A DNA stretch of 42,849 nt from Acetobacteroides hydrogenigenes (GCF_004340205.1 NZ_SLWB01000021.1:1-42849); one strand, 5' to 3'. Numbered from the stretch's first letter, positions 32,378 through 42,588 are shown. Notes: generated from the sequence alone by a model not told the origin. Translations and numbers: made by a program.

Positions 32378-33109
32378 TTATTTAACCGCGGAGTAATCTT
32401 TTTTGCTGGAGGTAATTGGGCTGGTTGTTGGGCTAGCCCCTGACCAGTCATACTTAAGCTCTATAGTTCTACTTTCACCGTTTGGGTCGCTATAGGTAAG
32501 CATGATCTTTCGATTGGTTGCACCCTCTACCTGCAACGATGCAATGTTGAACGATACGATTCCTGACATCTGGTATCGCGCTTCGTCGTTGTAGGCATTC
32601 TGGCGGAATTGAAGGTTGGCTGCTTCGGGAGTGCTTAGGAACAAGTCGCTCTTTACCAGATTTACCATATGGCGCTTGTTGTACCCAAAGAATCGAAACT
32701 CGATGTTTAGGTAGCCCGAAGCAATCCAGGCGTTGGTAATTATCATCGGATCGTTACCTATGCTGTCGGCATTGGCTTCTGTGAGCGTAACTACCGGCTT
32801 CGTTAGTACCTCGTAAACGTCGTATAGCTTAATGTCGTGGTTGTAGTCGTTTGATCCATTTGTTAGAATGGAGTAGCCGGCAATAATACGCTGCCCCTCC
32901 TTTGGATTGTAAGTGGGGAAATTTGTTACTGCTGGCCAAACCTTATCGCCATTATCCAACAGTATGAAGAATGGCTGTGCATTGGGAGACACCTTCTGTA
33001 TGGTTCCCATTTCAACCCAGTAGTTGCTTAACGAGCATTCGTTGTCGTTATCGCAGCTTGCCAACGACATTGCTCCAATTATGGTTAGAAGTAGAAAAAT
33101 CTTTTTCAT
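32378..33109 (-). CDS. NigD-like lipoprotein
   Basis: The 243-residue protein has a lipoprotein signal (MKKIFLLLTIIGAMSLASC, lipobox SLASC). DNDNECSLSNYWVEMGTIQK follows, very like the start of NigD-type proteins of Bacteroides, which have an N-terminal OB-like fold and a C-terminal beta-sandwich. The ATG at 33109 is used because it starts the signal peptide; a further ATG at 33136 would add 9 polar residues. NigD proteins were named from a bacteriocin locus, but most family members have no known role. No bacteriocin genes are nearby. It is a single gene. Confidence 0.85.
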   Translation of the reverse strand: MKKIFLLLTIIGAMSLASCDNDNECSLSNYWVEMGTIQKVSPNAQPFFILLDNGDKVWPAVTNFPTYNPKEGQRIIAGYSILTNGSNDYNHDIKLYDVYEVLTKPVVTLTEANADSIGNDPMIITNAWIASGYLNIEFRFFGYNKRHMVNLVKSDLFLSTPEAANLQFRQNAYNDEARYQMSGIVSFNIASLQVEGATNRKIMLTYSDPNGESRTIELKYDWSGASPTTSPITSSKKDYSAVK

Positions 33110-33214
33110 ATCGGTTCTGATTTGGGACAGAGACATACTTTCAAAAATTGTGCCTAAGACAGGGCAAACGTCGGGAGGGGGATTGCTCTTATAGCTAATG
33201 ATTCTAATACGACA

Positions 33215-33247
33215 ATAAAAAAGGGGCAGGTTATTATAACCTGCCCC
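33215..33247 (-). terminator. Terminator of pepT
   Basis: GGGGCAGGTTA (from 33223) pairs perfectly with TAACCTGCCCC (to 33247) across three bases. On the minus strand a T run (plus A run 33217-33222) follows, 29 nt past the pepT stop. Confidence 0.9.
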
Positions 33248-33275
33248 AAGTATGGTTCTAGCATTCCATTATTGC

Positions 33276-34502
33276 TTACTGTGCGTAAAGCGACGCAATA
33301 TTAACAATAACTTCTTTTGCTTTTACAATAGATTCTAGAGGAACGTACTCAAATTTTCCGTGGAAGTTGTGCCCGCCTGCAAAGATGTTGGGGCAGGGTA
33401 GCCCCATGAACGATAGGCGAGCACCATCGGTACCACCGCGGATTGGCATTACGTGAGGTTTCACATCGGCCATCTCCATTGCCTTTATCGCATTCTCCAC
33501 GATATGGTAGTGAGGTTCTACCTTTTCGCGCATGTTGTAGTACTGATCCTTTAGCTCTACGGTAACGGTTCCTGCTCCATAGCGCTGGTTCATGAATTCG
33601 GCGATGCGCTGCATCTCTATCTTCTTTGCCTCAAACTTGGTTCTGTCGTGGTCGCGGACGATGTACTGGAAGGTGGCATGCTCGACGGTTCCCTCGAACT
33701 TGGTGATGTGGAAGAAGCCTTCGTATCCGGTAGTGTACTCTGGGCGTTGGTTTACCGGAAGCATAGCGTTAAACTCCTGTCCGATTAGGATGGCGTTTAG
33801 CATCTTATCCTTGGCGTATCCGGGGTGGATGTTGCATCCCTGAATCTTTACGGTAGCACCAGCTGCATTGAAGTTCTCGAACTCCAGCTCGCCAATGGCT
33901 CCGCCATCTATGGTATAGCCAAAGTCGGCGTTAAACTTTTCTACGTTGAAGTAGTCTACACCACATCCAATCTCCTCGTCGTGCGAGAAGGCCACGCGGA
34001 TATCGCCATGCTTAATCTCGGGATGCTCTACAAGGTACTCCATTGCCGACATGATTGCGGCAATACCGGCCTTGTCGTCGGCACCAAGAAGGGTGGTTCC
34101 ATCTGTGGTGATGATGGTTTGACCAACGTAATTCTTCAGCTCTGGGAAGTCGGCAACCTTTAGGGTAATTCCGGTTTCCTTGTTTAGGATGATATCGTTG
34201 CCATCGTAGTTGGCTACAATCTGTGGCTTAATCTCCTTTCCGGGCATGTCTGGACTGGTATCCATGTGCGCCATGAAGAAGATGGTAGGCACCTTCTTGT
34301 CGGTGTTTGATGGAAGCGTTGCGGTAACGTAGCCGTGCTCGTCTACATCAACATTGGAAAGGCCAATAGTCTTAAGCTCGTCTTCGAGCATGTATCCCAA
34401 CACGCGTTGCTTTTCTGTGCTGGGGTATGATTTCGATTCGGGGTCTGCTTCGGTATCTACCGCAACGTACCTCAAAAATTTGTCTAAGATATTTTCTGAC
34501 AT
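33276..34502 (-). CDS. pepT: Peptidase T (tripeptidase)
   Basis: The 408-residue cytoplasmic M20 metallopeptidase removes the N-terminal residue of tripeptides. Zinc ligands and catalytic residues fall where expected: H79 and D81 (AHMDTSPD), D142 (LLGADDKAG), E176-E177 (HDEEIGCG), D199 (TIDGG) and a late His in GGHNFHGKFEY. They are offset by only 1-3 residues from E. coli PepT. It lies about 100 nt downstream of the OPT transporter gene on the same strand, so import and cleavage of small peptides may be coupled (inference). Confidence 0.96.
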   Translation of the reverse strand: MSENILDKFLRYVAVDTEADPESKSYPSTEKQRVLGYMLEDELKTIGLSNVDVDEHGYVTATLPSNTDKKVPTIFFMAHMDTSPDMPGKEIKPQIVANYDGNDIILNKETGITLKVADFPELKNYVGQTIITTDGTTLLGADDKAGIAAIMSAMEYLVEHPEIKHGDIRVAFSHDEEIGCGVDYFNVEKFNADFGYTIDGGAIGELEFENFNAAGATVKIQGCNIHPGYAKDKMLNAILIGQEFNAMLPVNQRPEYTTGYEGFFHITKFEGTVEHATFQYIVRDHDRTKFEAKKIEMQRIAEFMNQRYGAGTVTVELKDQYYNMREKVEPHYHIVENAIKAMEMADVKPHVMPIRGGTDGARLSFMGLPCPNIFAGGHNFHGKFEYVPLESIVKAKEVIVNIASLYAQ

Positions 34503-34605
34503 TATCTGGTTGTTTTAGTATTAAGGATAAAACGTCAATCTGATAAACAGGCATCTAGGTAACCTAAATCTGTTGCACCAAATCGACGTAATATTTTAAT
34601 AAATG

Positions 34606-36606
34606 TTACTCCTCTTCGGGCTTAGCGCGCAGCGAATCCCAAATAAAGTAGCCGATAATAGCGGCGTACATTACAACTGCAAGGATTTGTGCTCCGTTAC
34701 TTTCGGCCCATTCGGTAAAGGTTAGGTTGGCACCAAGGAATCGGATGATAGCACTAACAACGCCCATAAGCGCACCACCGGCAATAAAGCCCGATGCAAT
34801 AAGGGTTCCACGTTCCTTGCGAGCCTTATTCACGCTTGAATTTTTCGAACGGGTTGCTACGATATGGGCAACAATACCACCAATTAGCAATGGGGTATTT
34901 AATTCGAGCGGGATAAACATACCCAAGGCAAATGCCAGTGCAGGAACACCAATCATGGTTAGGATAAGCGCTAGCATAGCGCCTGCTCCGTAAAGAATCC
35001 ATGGTGCTGGCTGACCCGACATCATAGGCTCGATTACTGCTGCCATTGCGTTAGCCTGTGGGGCAACAAGCGCACCTTCGCCCGAGAATCCGTAGGTCTT
35101 ATTAAGAACCATAATCACGCCGCCAACGGTTGCTGCCGAAACTAGCGTTCCGAGGAACTTAAAGGTCTCCTGCTTGCGGGGAGTCGTTCCAATCCAGTAT
35201 CCGATCTTTAGGTCGGTGATAAAGCCCCCTGCCATCGATAGCGCCGTACAAACTACACCGCCAATAACCAGCGCAGCAGCCATTCCCTCGGTTCCCTTTA
35301 ATCCAACCGAAACAAGAATGCCGGATGAGATGATAAGGGTCATAAGGGTCATACCCGATACAGGGTTGGTGCCCACAATGGCAATGGCGTTAGCCGCAAC
35401 GGTGGTAAATAGGAATGCGATAACCATTACGATGGCTAAGCCAACCAGTGCATAGGTTAGGTTATGTACCACGCCAAACTGGAAGAATATGAATATGAGG
35501 ATTGCCCCAACTATGGTCCCAAGTGCAATAAACTTCATTGATAGATCGCGCTGGGTGCGGGCAACGTTTTTATCTACAGCATGCTTTCCACCAAGTTCCT
35601 TTGCGGCAAGTCCAATGGCATTTTTGATGATGCCCGATGAACGAATTATCCCAATGATACCGGCCATGGCAATGCCGCCAATACCGATATTGCGAACGTA
35701 TGCGCGGAAGATCTCTTCTGGAGTCATTTGTCCAAGAAGCTTCACGACGTTGGCTCCAACGGCAATGGTTTGCCCATCGGCAAAGTACGAGATCATAGGA
35801 ATAAGCACGAACCAGGCTACAAACGATCCGGCGCAGATAATGGCGGCATACTTAAGTCCGATGATGTAGCCAAGACCAAGAAGCGCCGAGCCAACGTTCA
35901 CCTTAAATACCATCTTTGCCTTATCGGCCAGCTCGGCACCAGCAGGGATAATGCGGGTGGTTACCACCTCGCTCCATGCGCCAAAGGTTGCCACTATAAA
36001 GTCGTAAAGACCTCCAACTAAGCCGGCAAGAACAAGAACCTTGGCCTGATTGCCACCTTTTGCACCCGACACCAGCACCTCGGTTGTTGCGGTTGCCTCT
36101 GGGAAAGGATACTTGCCGTGCTGGTCTGACACAAAGAACTTACGGAAGGGAATCAGGAATAGAATTCCAAGAACACCCCCAAACAGCGACGAAAGGAACA
36201 CCTGAAAAAAGTGCACCGACAGCTGTGGGTACTTTGCCTGAAGGATGTAAAGCGCAGGTAGCGTAAAGATGGCCCCTGCAACAATTACGCCCGAGCTGGC
36301 GCCAATCGACTGGATGATGACGTTCTCGCCCAACGAGTTCTTACGGCCGGTAACGGTTGAGAGACCAACCGCAATAATGGCAATAGGAATGGCGGCCTCA
36401 AATACCTGCCCAACTTTTAGGCCTAGGTAGGCTGCTGCTGCCGAAAAGATAACGGCCATAACTAAACCGATAAGTAACGAGTAGGTGGTTACTTCGGGAT
36501 ACGTTTTCTTAGGCGACAAGATCGGCTCATATGCCTCTCCTTCCTTGAGATCGCGATATGCGTTCTCAGGCAAACCAATCGGTTTTTCTTCTGGATTGCT
36601 ATGCAT
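34606..36606 (-). CDS. OPT-family oligopeptide transporter
   Basis: The 666-residue inner-membrane protein has about 15 hydrophobic segments and short polar ends. It begins with the typical N-terminal proline-rich PENAYRDLKEGEAYEPILSP. Hallmarks of the prokaryotic OPT group are YSLLIGLVMAVIFSAAAAYL, GLKVGQVFEAAIPIAI, IIQSIGASSGVIVAGAIFTLPA and YPFPEATATTEVL. It should import oligopeptides with protons. Pairing with pepT supports peptide uptake over metal-chelate uptake, the other known substrate class of the family. A near-consensus TATATTG box is about 26 nt upstream. Confidence 0.92.
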   Translation of the reverse strand: MHSNPEEKPIGLPENAYRDLKEGEAYEPILSPKKTYPEVTTYSLLIGLVMAVIFSAAAAYLGLKVGQVFEAAIPIAIIAVGLSTVTGRKNSLGENVIIQSIGASSGVIVAGAIFTLPALYILQAKYPQLSVHFFQVFLSSLFGGVLGILFLIPFRKFFVSDQHGKYPFPEATATTEVLVSGAKGGNQAKVLVLAGLVGGLYDFIVATFGAWSEVVTTRIIPAGAELADKAKMVFKVNVGSALLGLGYIIGLKYAAIICAGSFVAWFVLIPMISYFADGQTIAVGANVVKLLGQMTPEEIFRAYVRNIGIGGIAMAGIIGIIRSSGIIKNAIGLAAKELGGKHAVDKNVARTQRDLSMKFIALGTIVGAILIFIFFQFGVVHNLTYALVGLAIVMVIAFLFTTVAANAIAIVGTNPVSGMTLMTLIISSGILVSVGLKGTEGMAAALVIGGVVCTALSMAGGFITDLKIGYWIGTTPRKQETFKFLGTLVSAATVGGVIMVLNKTYGFSGEGALVAPQANAMAAVIEPMMSGQPAPWILYGAGAMLALILTMIGVPALAFALGMFIPLELNTPLLIGGIVAHIVATRSKNSSVNKARKERGTLIASGFIAGGALMGVVSAIIRFLGANLTFTEWAESNGAQILAVVMYAAIIGYFIWDSLRAKPEEE

Positions 36607-37261
36607 AGTGTTAAGTTTTTCGAATGATGCGGCAATATAGGGATTTCCTGCTTAGCTAGCCATTATAGTTTTGCTTTTTTTTTGCTGATTTTAGCTTTGT
36701 ATTGGAGCTTTAGGGAAGAGCATGCTAAGATTGTAGTATGCTGGTTTTAGTTGTTTTGTGCGGTTGTGGTTTTCTAAATCATGAAAAGTAAGACGGGGTA
36801 AAGTGAACAATTATTGTAAGTTGTAGGTTCTCTGGTAGAATAGGCATTGTAAGGCTATTGTTGATAGATGCAGTATTTGTCTAAGTGTTGCAACTTCGAA
36901 TACTTTTACTGTTTGAAAAAATGTCAAAACAAGCGTTAATGCTTTCGAAAACGGAACCCTACCAGTCTTATTGTTGTGTTAAAATTAAGTGGCTTGTGTA
37001 GAATTGTATGCTGTAATGCAACGACATGTTGTATTGTTATAGTCTTTAAATACAGGATTGTATGTTTTGTTTGATTTAGTAAATGGCTGTTCTGAAATTA
37101 TTTTGTGTTAATACAATTAAGGCTTATTTGTAATCGGGTGTTTTTATTAAAATTACTAAATCAATTTTGTCAGTCGTTAAAATCATAATCGAGGTGATTT
37201 TCGGTTGTCGATTTGATGATGGCAAGTTTTGAATCTATTAGTCTTATAAAAAAAGTTAACC
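36607..37261. other. AT-rich 655-bp spacer upstream of the susC-like gene
   Basis: The spacer separates the divergent OPT and susC-like genes. A plus-strand TTTG-N18-TAGCTTTG (36670-36699) fits the phylum's promoter but lies 560 nt from susC. An AAGTTTTG one base off consensus lies 30 nt before the susC ATG. I found no gene, regulator or RNA that I can name. Its length would allow a small RNA or long leader, neither of which I can show. Confidence 0.45.
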
Positions 37262-40200
37262 ATGAGTAGAAAAAAGGTGAATGTAAAGCCTAAAGGGCTT
37301 GCTGTACCGTATTGTCTGCTGACTTTGGCGATGTTTTTACTGCTAAACCTCACCGCTGTCGCTCAGCAAATCACCGTAACCGGGAAGGTAAAGGATGCAA
37401 AAAATGGTGATCCAATTCCTGGAGTCTCAATTCAAGTAAAGGGAACAACTACCGGAACCGCTTCCGACATTGATGGTAATTTTACCATTAAGGCTCCCAA
37501 CGCTAATTCTGTTGTTATTTTTTCGTTTGTTGGTTATCAAACTGTAGAGGTTCCTTTGAAGGGACAAAAAAGTCTACAGGTTTCACTAGAACCATCGACT
37601 CAGAGCATTGAAGAGGTCGTTGTAGTAGGTTATGGACAACAAACTAAGGTTAATCTTACAGGTTCTGTTGCCCAACTTAAGGGTAAGACCCTTCAAGATA
37701 GGCCTATTTCCAATGTTTCTCAGGCTATGCAAGGTATGATGCCTGGTGTTACTATCACTTCAGGACAAGGTCGCCCTGGACAAGATGCTGGAACAATCCG
37801 TGTTCGTGGAGTTGGAACGCTCAACAATGCAAATCCTTACATTTTAATTGATGGAGTGGAGTCTGGTTCGATGAATCAGCTAGATCCAAACGATATTGAA
37901 TCAATCTCTGTTCTAAAGGATGCTGCATCTGCGGCAATTTACGGTTCAAAAGCATCTAATGGTGTTATCTTAATTACTACCAAGAGAGGTAAAGAAGGTA
38001 AGCCTGTAACAACTTACAATGGTTATGTTGGTTGGCAAACCCCTACCACAATGATTGATAGGTTAAGTTCAGCTGATTATGCGACTCTATACAATCAAGC
38101 TCGAATCGCAGAAGGTAAGGCGGCGAGATTTACTGATGCTGAAATTCAAAAGTTCCGCGATGGATCCGATCCAAACTACCCAAATACCGATTGGTATGAT
38201 CTAGCTTATAGGACAGGATTTCAACAAAACCATAATGCAAGCGTTACCGGCGGTAGCGAAAATGCAAAGTATATGGTTTCTGCTGGATATTTGAACCAGA
38301 CAGGTATTCTTCCAAACTCTGGGCGTGAGCAGTTTAACGGACGTAGCAACGTTGACATTAAGCTGAACGACAAGTTCTCTGCAAAAATGAATCTTGCTTA
38401 CATCAAGAATGACTATAAGGATGCGAATAGCACTTATGCTCCTGGTAGCTCCGATCAGATTATTCGTCAGCTAAACCTTATTGCACCTTGGATTGTAAAC
38501 AAGCGTGCAGACGGTACCTATGGCACTATTGGTGATGGTAACCCTATTGCATGGCTCGATTCTGGTCAGTCTGTGGATAGATACAACCAAAACTTTACAG
38601 GAATGGTTGGCTTAGACTACAAGGTGATTGATGGCCTTAAGCTTTCTGCAACTGGATCGTATGTGAGCAACAATCAGGATTATGTAATGTTTGTAAAGGA
38701 TATTCAGTATAATCCAAATAAGTATCATGGTCCAAATAGCTTAACCGAGGCCACCTATGCTTGGAATCGTTCAAGTTTTGATGGACTTGCAAACTACGAC
38801 AAGACATTTGGATCGCACGGCGTTAAGGTTATGTTGGGTTACCATGCGGAAAAGTATGACTACAAAGAAAAGACTGCATATCGTTCGAACTTCCCTAACA
38901 ATGTTTTGACCGATATGAATGCTGGTGCTGAATCTACCATGAAGAATTCAGGATATACCCGCGAACTTTCTATGATGTCGTACTTCGGTCGTTTAAACTA
39001 CGACTTTAAGGGAAAATATCTGTTTGAGGCAAATTTCCGTGCCGATGGATCTTCTCGCTTTAGCCCAGATAACCGTTGGGGATACTTCCCTTCATTGTCT
39101 GCAGGATGGCGTATTTCTGAGGAATCTTTTATGGAAAGCCTACGAGGAACTCTTTCAAATCTTAAGTTCCGTGCATCATGGGGTAAGCTTGGTAACCAAG
39201 ACGCACTTGGTGATTACTACCCTTGGCAGACAACTTATTCGATTGGAGAAAACTATCCTTTCGATGGAGCACTTGCAACAGGTATTGCACAAACTTCATT
39301 TAAGAACTCCGAAATTTCATGGGAAGAGGCTCGTACATACGGTTTTGGTGTTGATGCAGGGCTGTACAACAAGATCAACCTAAGCATTGACTACTACGAT
39401 CGTAAAACTACCGGAATTATCATGAGCGTTCCAGTTCCCGAAACCTTTGGCTTAGGTGCTTACCAGGCCAATGTTGGGGCAATGCAAAACCGTGGTATAG
39501 AAATTTCTGCTAGCTATCAAGACAAGTGGGGGGATGTTACCTTTTCTGCAAATGGAAACATTTCGTACAACAAGAACGAAATTCTTGATCTAGGTGGTGT
39601 TACCCGAATGATTGAGGGCAACTCGATTAAGCAAATCGGAAATGCACTAAACTCATACTATGTGTACGAGTCTAATGGCTTGTTCCAATCGCAGGAAGAG
39701 GCGGATGCCTTTACTGCTAAGTATGGCAACCCATTTGGAAAGAAGTTTAAGGCCGGCGACCTTCGATATAAGGATGCTAATGGCGATGGTAAGCTCACTG
39801 CGGATGACCGCGTGATTGCAAACTCTACCGATCCTAAGTACATCTTTGGTTTGAATCTTTACTCAGAATGGAAGGGTATTGATCTTTCGATGACCTTTGC
39901 AGGTGCATCTGGCGTTGCCCGTTTCTACAACAACGAGGTTTTCGGAGAATTCTCTGGTGATGCTCAGCATCCTTCCACCGTATGGCTTGATGCTTGGTCT
40001 ACAACTAATAAGGGCGGGTCGTATCCTCGTGTAGCAGAGGCTCGTGTTTCTGCAAGCAACCCTTACAATGTTGCCTCTACCTTCTGGATTCAAAATACCA
40101 GCTACCTAAGATTGAAGAATGTTCAGGTTGGATACACTATCCCTGCTCAAATGCTTAAGAAAATCGGAATCTCTAGGTTTAGAGTTTACCTATCGGGCGA

Positions 40201-40318
40201 AAACTTGTTGACTTTCGATTCTTTGGATTTCAATGTTGATCCTGAAGCTCCTGCTGGACGCGGATCGAACTATCCTCTTATCAAGACAACCTCTCTTGGT
40301 GTTAACTTAACATTCTAA
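37262..40318 (+). CDS. SusC-like TonB-linked outer-membrane receptor
   Basis: The 1018-residue protein has an N-terminal signal (cleavage at VAQ-Q, near 35). A carboxypeptidase-regulatory-like domain follows (VTGKVKDAKNGDPIPGVSIQ). Next come the TonB-box region EEVVVVGYGQQTKVNLTGSV (from about 118), a plug domain with IRVRGVGTLNNANPYILIDG and SISVLKDAASAAIYGSKASN, and a long 22-strand barrel ending in Phe. It imports a glycan or other ligand powered by TonB, with the SusD-like protein as lid. It is the first gene of a two-gene operon, 11 nt before susD. No glycosidase, regulator or sigma factor is attached, so the ligand is unknown. Confidence 0.96.
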   Translation: MSRKKVNVKPKGLAVPYCLLTLAMFLLLNLTAVAQQITVTGKVKDAKNGDPIPGVSIQVKGTTTGTASDIDGNFTIKAPNANSVVIFSFVGYQTVEVPLKGQKSLQVSLEPSTQSIEEVVVVGYGQQTKVNLTGSVAQLKGKTLQDRPISNVSQAMQGMMPGVTITSGQGRPGQDAGTIRVRGVGTLNNANPYILIDGVESGSMNQLDPNDIESISVLKDAASAAIYGSKASNGVILITTKRGKEGKPVTTYNGYVGWQTPTTMIDRLSSADYATLYNQARIAEGKAARFTDAEIQKFRDGSDPNYPNTDWYDLAYRTGFQQNHNASVTGGSENAKYMVSAGYLNQTGILPNSGREQFNGRSNVDIKLNDKFSAKMNLAYIKNDYKDANSTYAPGSSDQIIRQLNLIAPWIVNKRADGTYGTIGDGNPIAWLDSGQSVDRYNQNFTGMVGLDYKVIDGLKLSATGSYVSNNQDYVMFVKDIQYNPNKYHGPNSLTEATYAWNRSSFDGLANYDKTFGSHGVKVMLGYHAEKYDYKEKTAYRSNFPNNVLTDMNAGAESTMKNSGYTRELSMMSYFGRLNYDFKGKYLFEANFRADGSSRFSPDNRWGYFPSLSAGWRISEESFMESLRGTLSNLKFRASWGKLGNQDALGDYYPWQTTYSIGENYPFDGALATGIAQTSFKNSEISWEEARTYGFGVDAGLYNKINLSIDYYDRKTTGIIMSVPVPETFGLGAYQANVGAMQNRGIEISASYQDKWGDVTFSANGNISYNKNEILDLGGVTRMIEGNSIKQIGNALNSYYVYESNGLFQSQEEADAFTAKYGNPFGKKFKAGDLRYKDANGDGKLTADDRVIANSTDPKYIFGLNLYSEWKGIDLSMTFAGASGVARFYNNEVFGEFSGDAQHPSTVWLDAWSTTNKGGSYPRVAEARVSASNPYNVASTFWIQNTSYLRLKNVQVGYTIPAQMLKKIGISRFRVYLSGENLLTFDSLDFNVDPEAPAGRGSNYPLIKTTSLGVNLTF

Positions 40319-40329
40319 AAACTCGCAAA

Positions 40330-41961
40330 ATGAAAAAATTACTCTTTATATTTCTGAGCATTGGGATGCTTAGCTCGTGTTCAGAGTTTATGGATACGGT
40401 TCCTAGTGATGCTCTCTCTCCTGCTACCTTCTGGAAAACTGAAAAGGATGCCAAGGATGCTGCTATAGGCTGTTATAGCGGTTGGATTAATGGCGATGAT
40501 GTGTTCTACTGGGATTGCACCTCTGATATTTCATTTAACTATCACACGCACGAAGGGTACCGAAATATTGGAAATGGAACAATAAGCGCGGCAAGTACAG
40601 GGCATGGTTTTTACGACTACACCACCATCAGACGTTGTAATACCTTCCTGGAAAATGTTGAATCTATTAAATTTGCTAATGATGCAGATAAGAAAGATTT
40701 GATAGCACAGGTTCGTGCAATTCGTGCGTACCAGTACTTCTTGATGAACTTCTGGTATGGTGGTGTACCCATCATCAAAAATTACAGCTCTGCTGCAGAG
40801 GCTCAGGTTGCTCGCAACAGCGAGGCTGAGGTCAAGAAGCTTGTTTACGACGAGCTAGACGCGCTTATTCCAGATCTTAAGGCAGCACCATCGCAGGTGG
40901 GACGAATCGCCAAAGGAACCGCTTTGGCTATAAAGATGCGTTCTGCGCTATACTGGGGCGACTATCAACGTGCTTTGGATGCAGCTCACGAAATCCAAGC
41001 GCTTAAAATGTACGACCTTGAGCAAGGAAAGAATGGCTATTCAAAGCTGTTTACCCTCGAAGGAAAATCGTCGAAGGAAATTATCTACTCTGCCCAGTAT
41101 GTTGTAAACACATGGTCTAACTGGATTATTGGTGCAATGTACAACAACGGAGACGGAGGATGGTCGTCAATCGTTCCAACTCAAAACCTTGTTGACATGT
41201 ACGAGATGGCCGATGGCCTTACAAAGGAGGAATCTGCGGCTTACGATCCTACTCATCCATTTGCAGGTCGCGACCCTCGTATGGCTATGACAATTATTTT
41301 CCCTGGACAGAATTGGAATGGAGATATTCTTAATACCCTCGACAAAACTGTTGGTGGAAAGTCTAATCCAAACTTCTACGATGCTGCTGATAATGCTTCT
41401 AAAACGGGGCTAACCTACGCAAAGTATCTAGCACCATTCTCTCAATACGCTGATATGTGGAATACCGATGCATGTCCAATTGTATTCCGTTATGCAGAAG
41501 TGCTGTTGACTATTGCGGAGGCAAAGCTCGAGCTAAATAAGGCGGTTGATGCCGAAATTTACGATGCTCTTGATGCTGTTCGTACCCGTGCCGGAATGCC
41601 TGCTGTTGATAGGGCAAAGTACGGTTCTGTTGAAAAGCTTCGCGAGCTTATTCGTCGTGAGCGCTGTATTGAGTTCGCTGGCGAAGGTTTAAGACGTGCC
41701 GATATCGTTCGTTGGAAAGATGCTTCGGGCAAAATGGTTGCCGAAACCGTTCTAAACGGCGATCTATACCGTGCGATTGGTACCATCAACACCGCCGAAA
41801 CAGATCCTTACAAGCGTGCTGTAATTACTTTGCCAACTCCAGATAATGCGTCGTTGCGTAAGGTCGAAACGCGTGCTTTTGCACCTAAGAATAGGTATTT
41901 ACCATTCTCTCAAAGTGCCTTGGATAAAAATCCTAAGCTTAAGCAGAACGATGGATATTAG
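40330..41961 (+). CDS. SusD-like (RagB/SusD) surface lipoprotein
   Basis: The 543-residue lipoprotein has a clear lipobox LSSC (Cys17). The SusD N-terminal region includes FMDTVPSDALSPATFWKTEKDAKDAAIGCYSG, and TPR-like helices follow (RAIRAYQYFLMNFWYGGVPII). The C-terminal part has YAEVLLTIAEAKLELNK, AVRTRAGMPAVD and LRELIRRERCIEFAGEGLRRADIVRW, which are strongly typical of RagB/SusD. It caps the SusC barrel and binds the ligand at the cell surface. The operon ends directly after it at a strong terminator. Confidence 0.96.
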   Translation: MKKLLFIFLSIGMLSSCSEFMDTVPSDALSPATFWKTEKDAKDAAIGCYSGWINGDDVFYWDCTSDISFNYHTHEGYRNIGNGTISAASTGHGFYDYTTIRRCNTFLENVESIKFANDADKKDLIAQVRAIRAYQYFLMNFWYGGVPIIKNYSSAAEAQVARNSEAEVKKLVYDELDALIPDLKAAPSQVGRIAKGTALAIKMRSALYWGDYQRALDAAHEIQALKMYDLEQGKNGYSKLFTLEGKSSKEIIYSAQYVVNTWSNWIIGAMYNNGDGGWSSIVPTQNLVDMYEMADGLTKEESAAYDPTHPFAGRDPRMAMTIIFPGQNWNGDILNTLDKTVGGKSNPNFYDAADNASKTGLTYAKYLAPFSQYADMWNTDACPIVFRYAEVLLTIAEAKLELNKAVDAEIYDALDAVRTRAGMPAVDRAKYGSVEKLRELIRRERCIEFAGEGLRRADIVRWKDASGKMVAETVLNGDLYRAIGTINTAETDPYKRAVITLPTPDNASLRKVETRAFAPKNRYLPFSQSALDKNPKLKQNDGY

Positions 41962-41982
41962 AATATTCTAGTAAACAGATAT

Positions 41983-42018
41983 AAGAGGTTGCCCCAAAGG
42001 CAGCCTCTTTTTTTTTAC
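41983..42018 (+). terminator. Terminator of the susC-susD operon
   Basis: AAGAGGTTGCC (41983-41993) pairs with GGCAGCCTCTT (41999-42009, one G-U pair), followed by a run of T to 42016. It lies 22 nt past the SusD stop and before the convergent acetyltransferase gene. Confidence 0.9.
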
Positions 42019-42048
42019 CAGAAGGCTGGTGCCCCCATTTATCCAATG

Positions 42049-42588
42049 CTACCGCTCCCTTTTCAGGATGCTGTACACCTCAAGGTCTGTAAAAACGCCG
42101 CCAACCAGCAGCTCGCCATCGCGCTCAACGCCTTCGAGCGTAAACCCGAGCCGTTGAGGGATGCGCTTGCTTCGGATATTACCAGCTGCGCATCTTATTT
42201 GGATTCGGTTCATGGCCATATTGTCAAATGCGTAGCTCATCAGCCTCCGTACCGATTCGGTTACAATACCCTTTTTCTGGTACCTTTCCGAGATCCAGTA
42301 GCCGATCTCCGTTTTCCGATTCGGCCAATCGGTATCCTTAAAGCCCACCAACCCTACCAGCCGATCGTCGTAGCGGATGGTAAAAACCAAGTCGCGGTGC
42401 TCCTGGGGCGCATCGATAACCGATTTGATGTACTGCTCCGAGTCTTCCACCTTTCGGGTGAAATCCACAAATGGCAACCATGTCCTTAGGTAGCCTCTTT
42501 GGCCGTCAATCGCCTCAAAGATATCGGAGGCGTCAGCGAGCTCTAGCGGCCTTAGCGCTATAGCATCGTTTACCTTTAGTGCTTGCAT
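42049..42588 (-). CDS. GNAT-family N-acetyltransferase (RimJ/RimL-like)
   Basis: The 179-residue protein has the RimJ/RimL-like order of GNAT motifs: LRPLELADASDIFEAID at the start, LVGLVGFKDTDWPNRKTEIGYWI, then ERYQKKGIVTESVRRLMSYAF and the late NRIQIRCAAGNIRSKRIPQRLGF. The Q-K-K-G-I-V stretch occupies the acetyl-CoA pyrophosphate loop. The substrate could be a ribosomal protein N-terminus or another amine. I chose the ATG at 42588 because the 64 residues further upstream in frame are Lys/Asn rich and look non-coding. It is a single gene, convergent with susD. Confidence 0.9.
   Translation of the reverse strand: MQALKVNDAIALRPLELADASDIFEAIDGQRGYLRTWLPFVDFTRKVEDSEQYIKSVIDAPQEHRDLVFTIRYDDRLVGLVGFKDTDWPNRKTEIGYWISERYQKKGIVTESVRRLMSYAFDNMAMNRIQIRCAAGNIRSKRIPQRLGFTLEGVERDGELLVGGVFTDLEVYSILKRER

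Noticed and set aside
32378-33109. Bacteriocin locus suggested by the NigD-like protein
   Set aside because: No other bacteriocin gene is nearby, and NigD-like lipoproteins are widespread without such loci.
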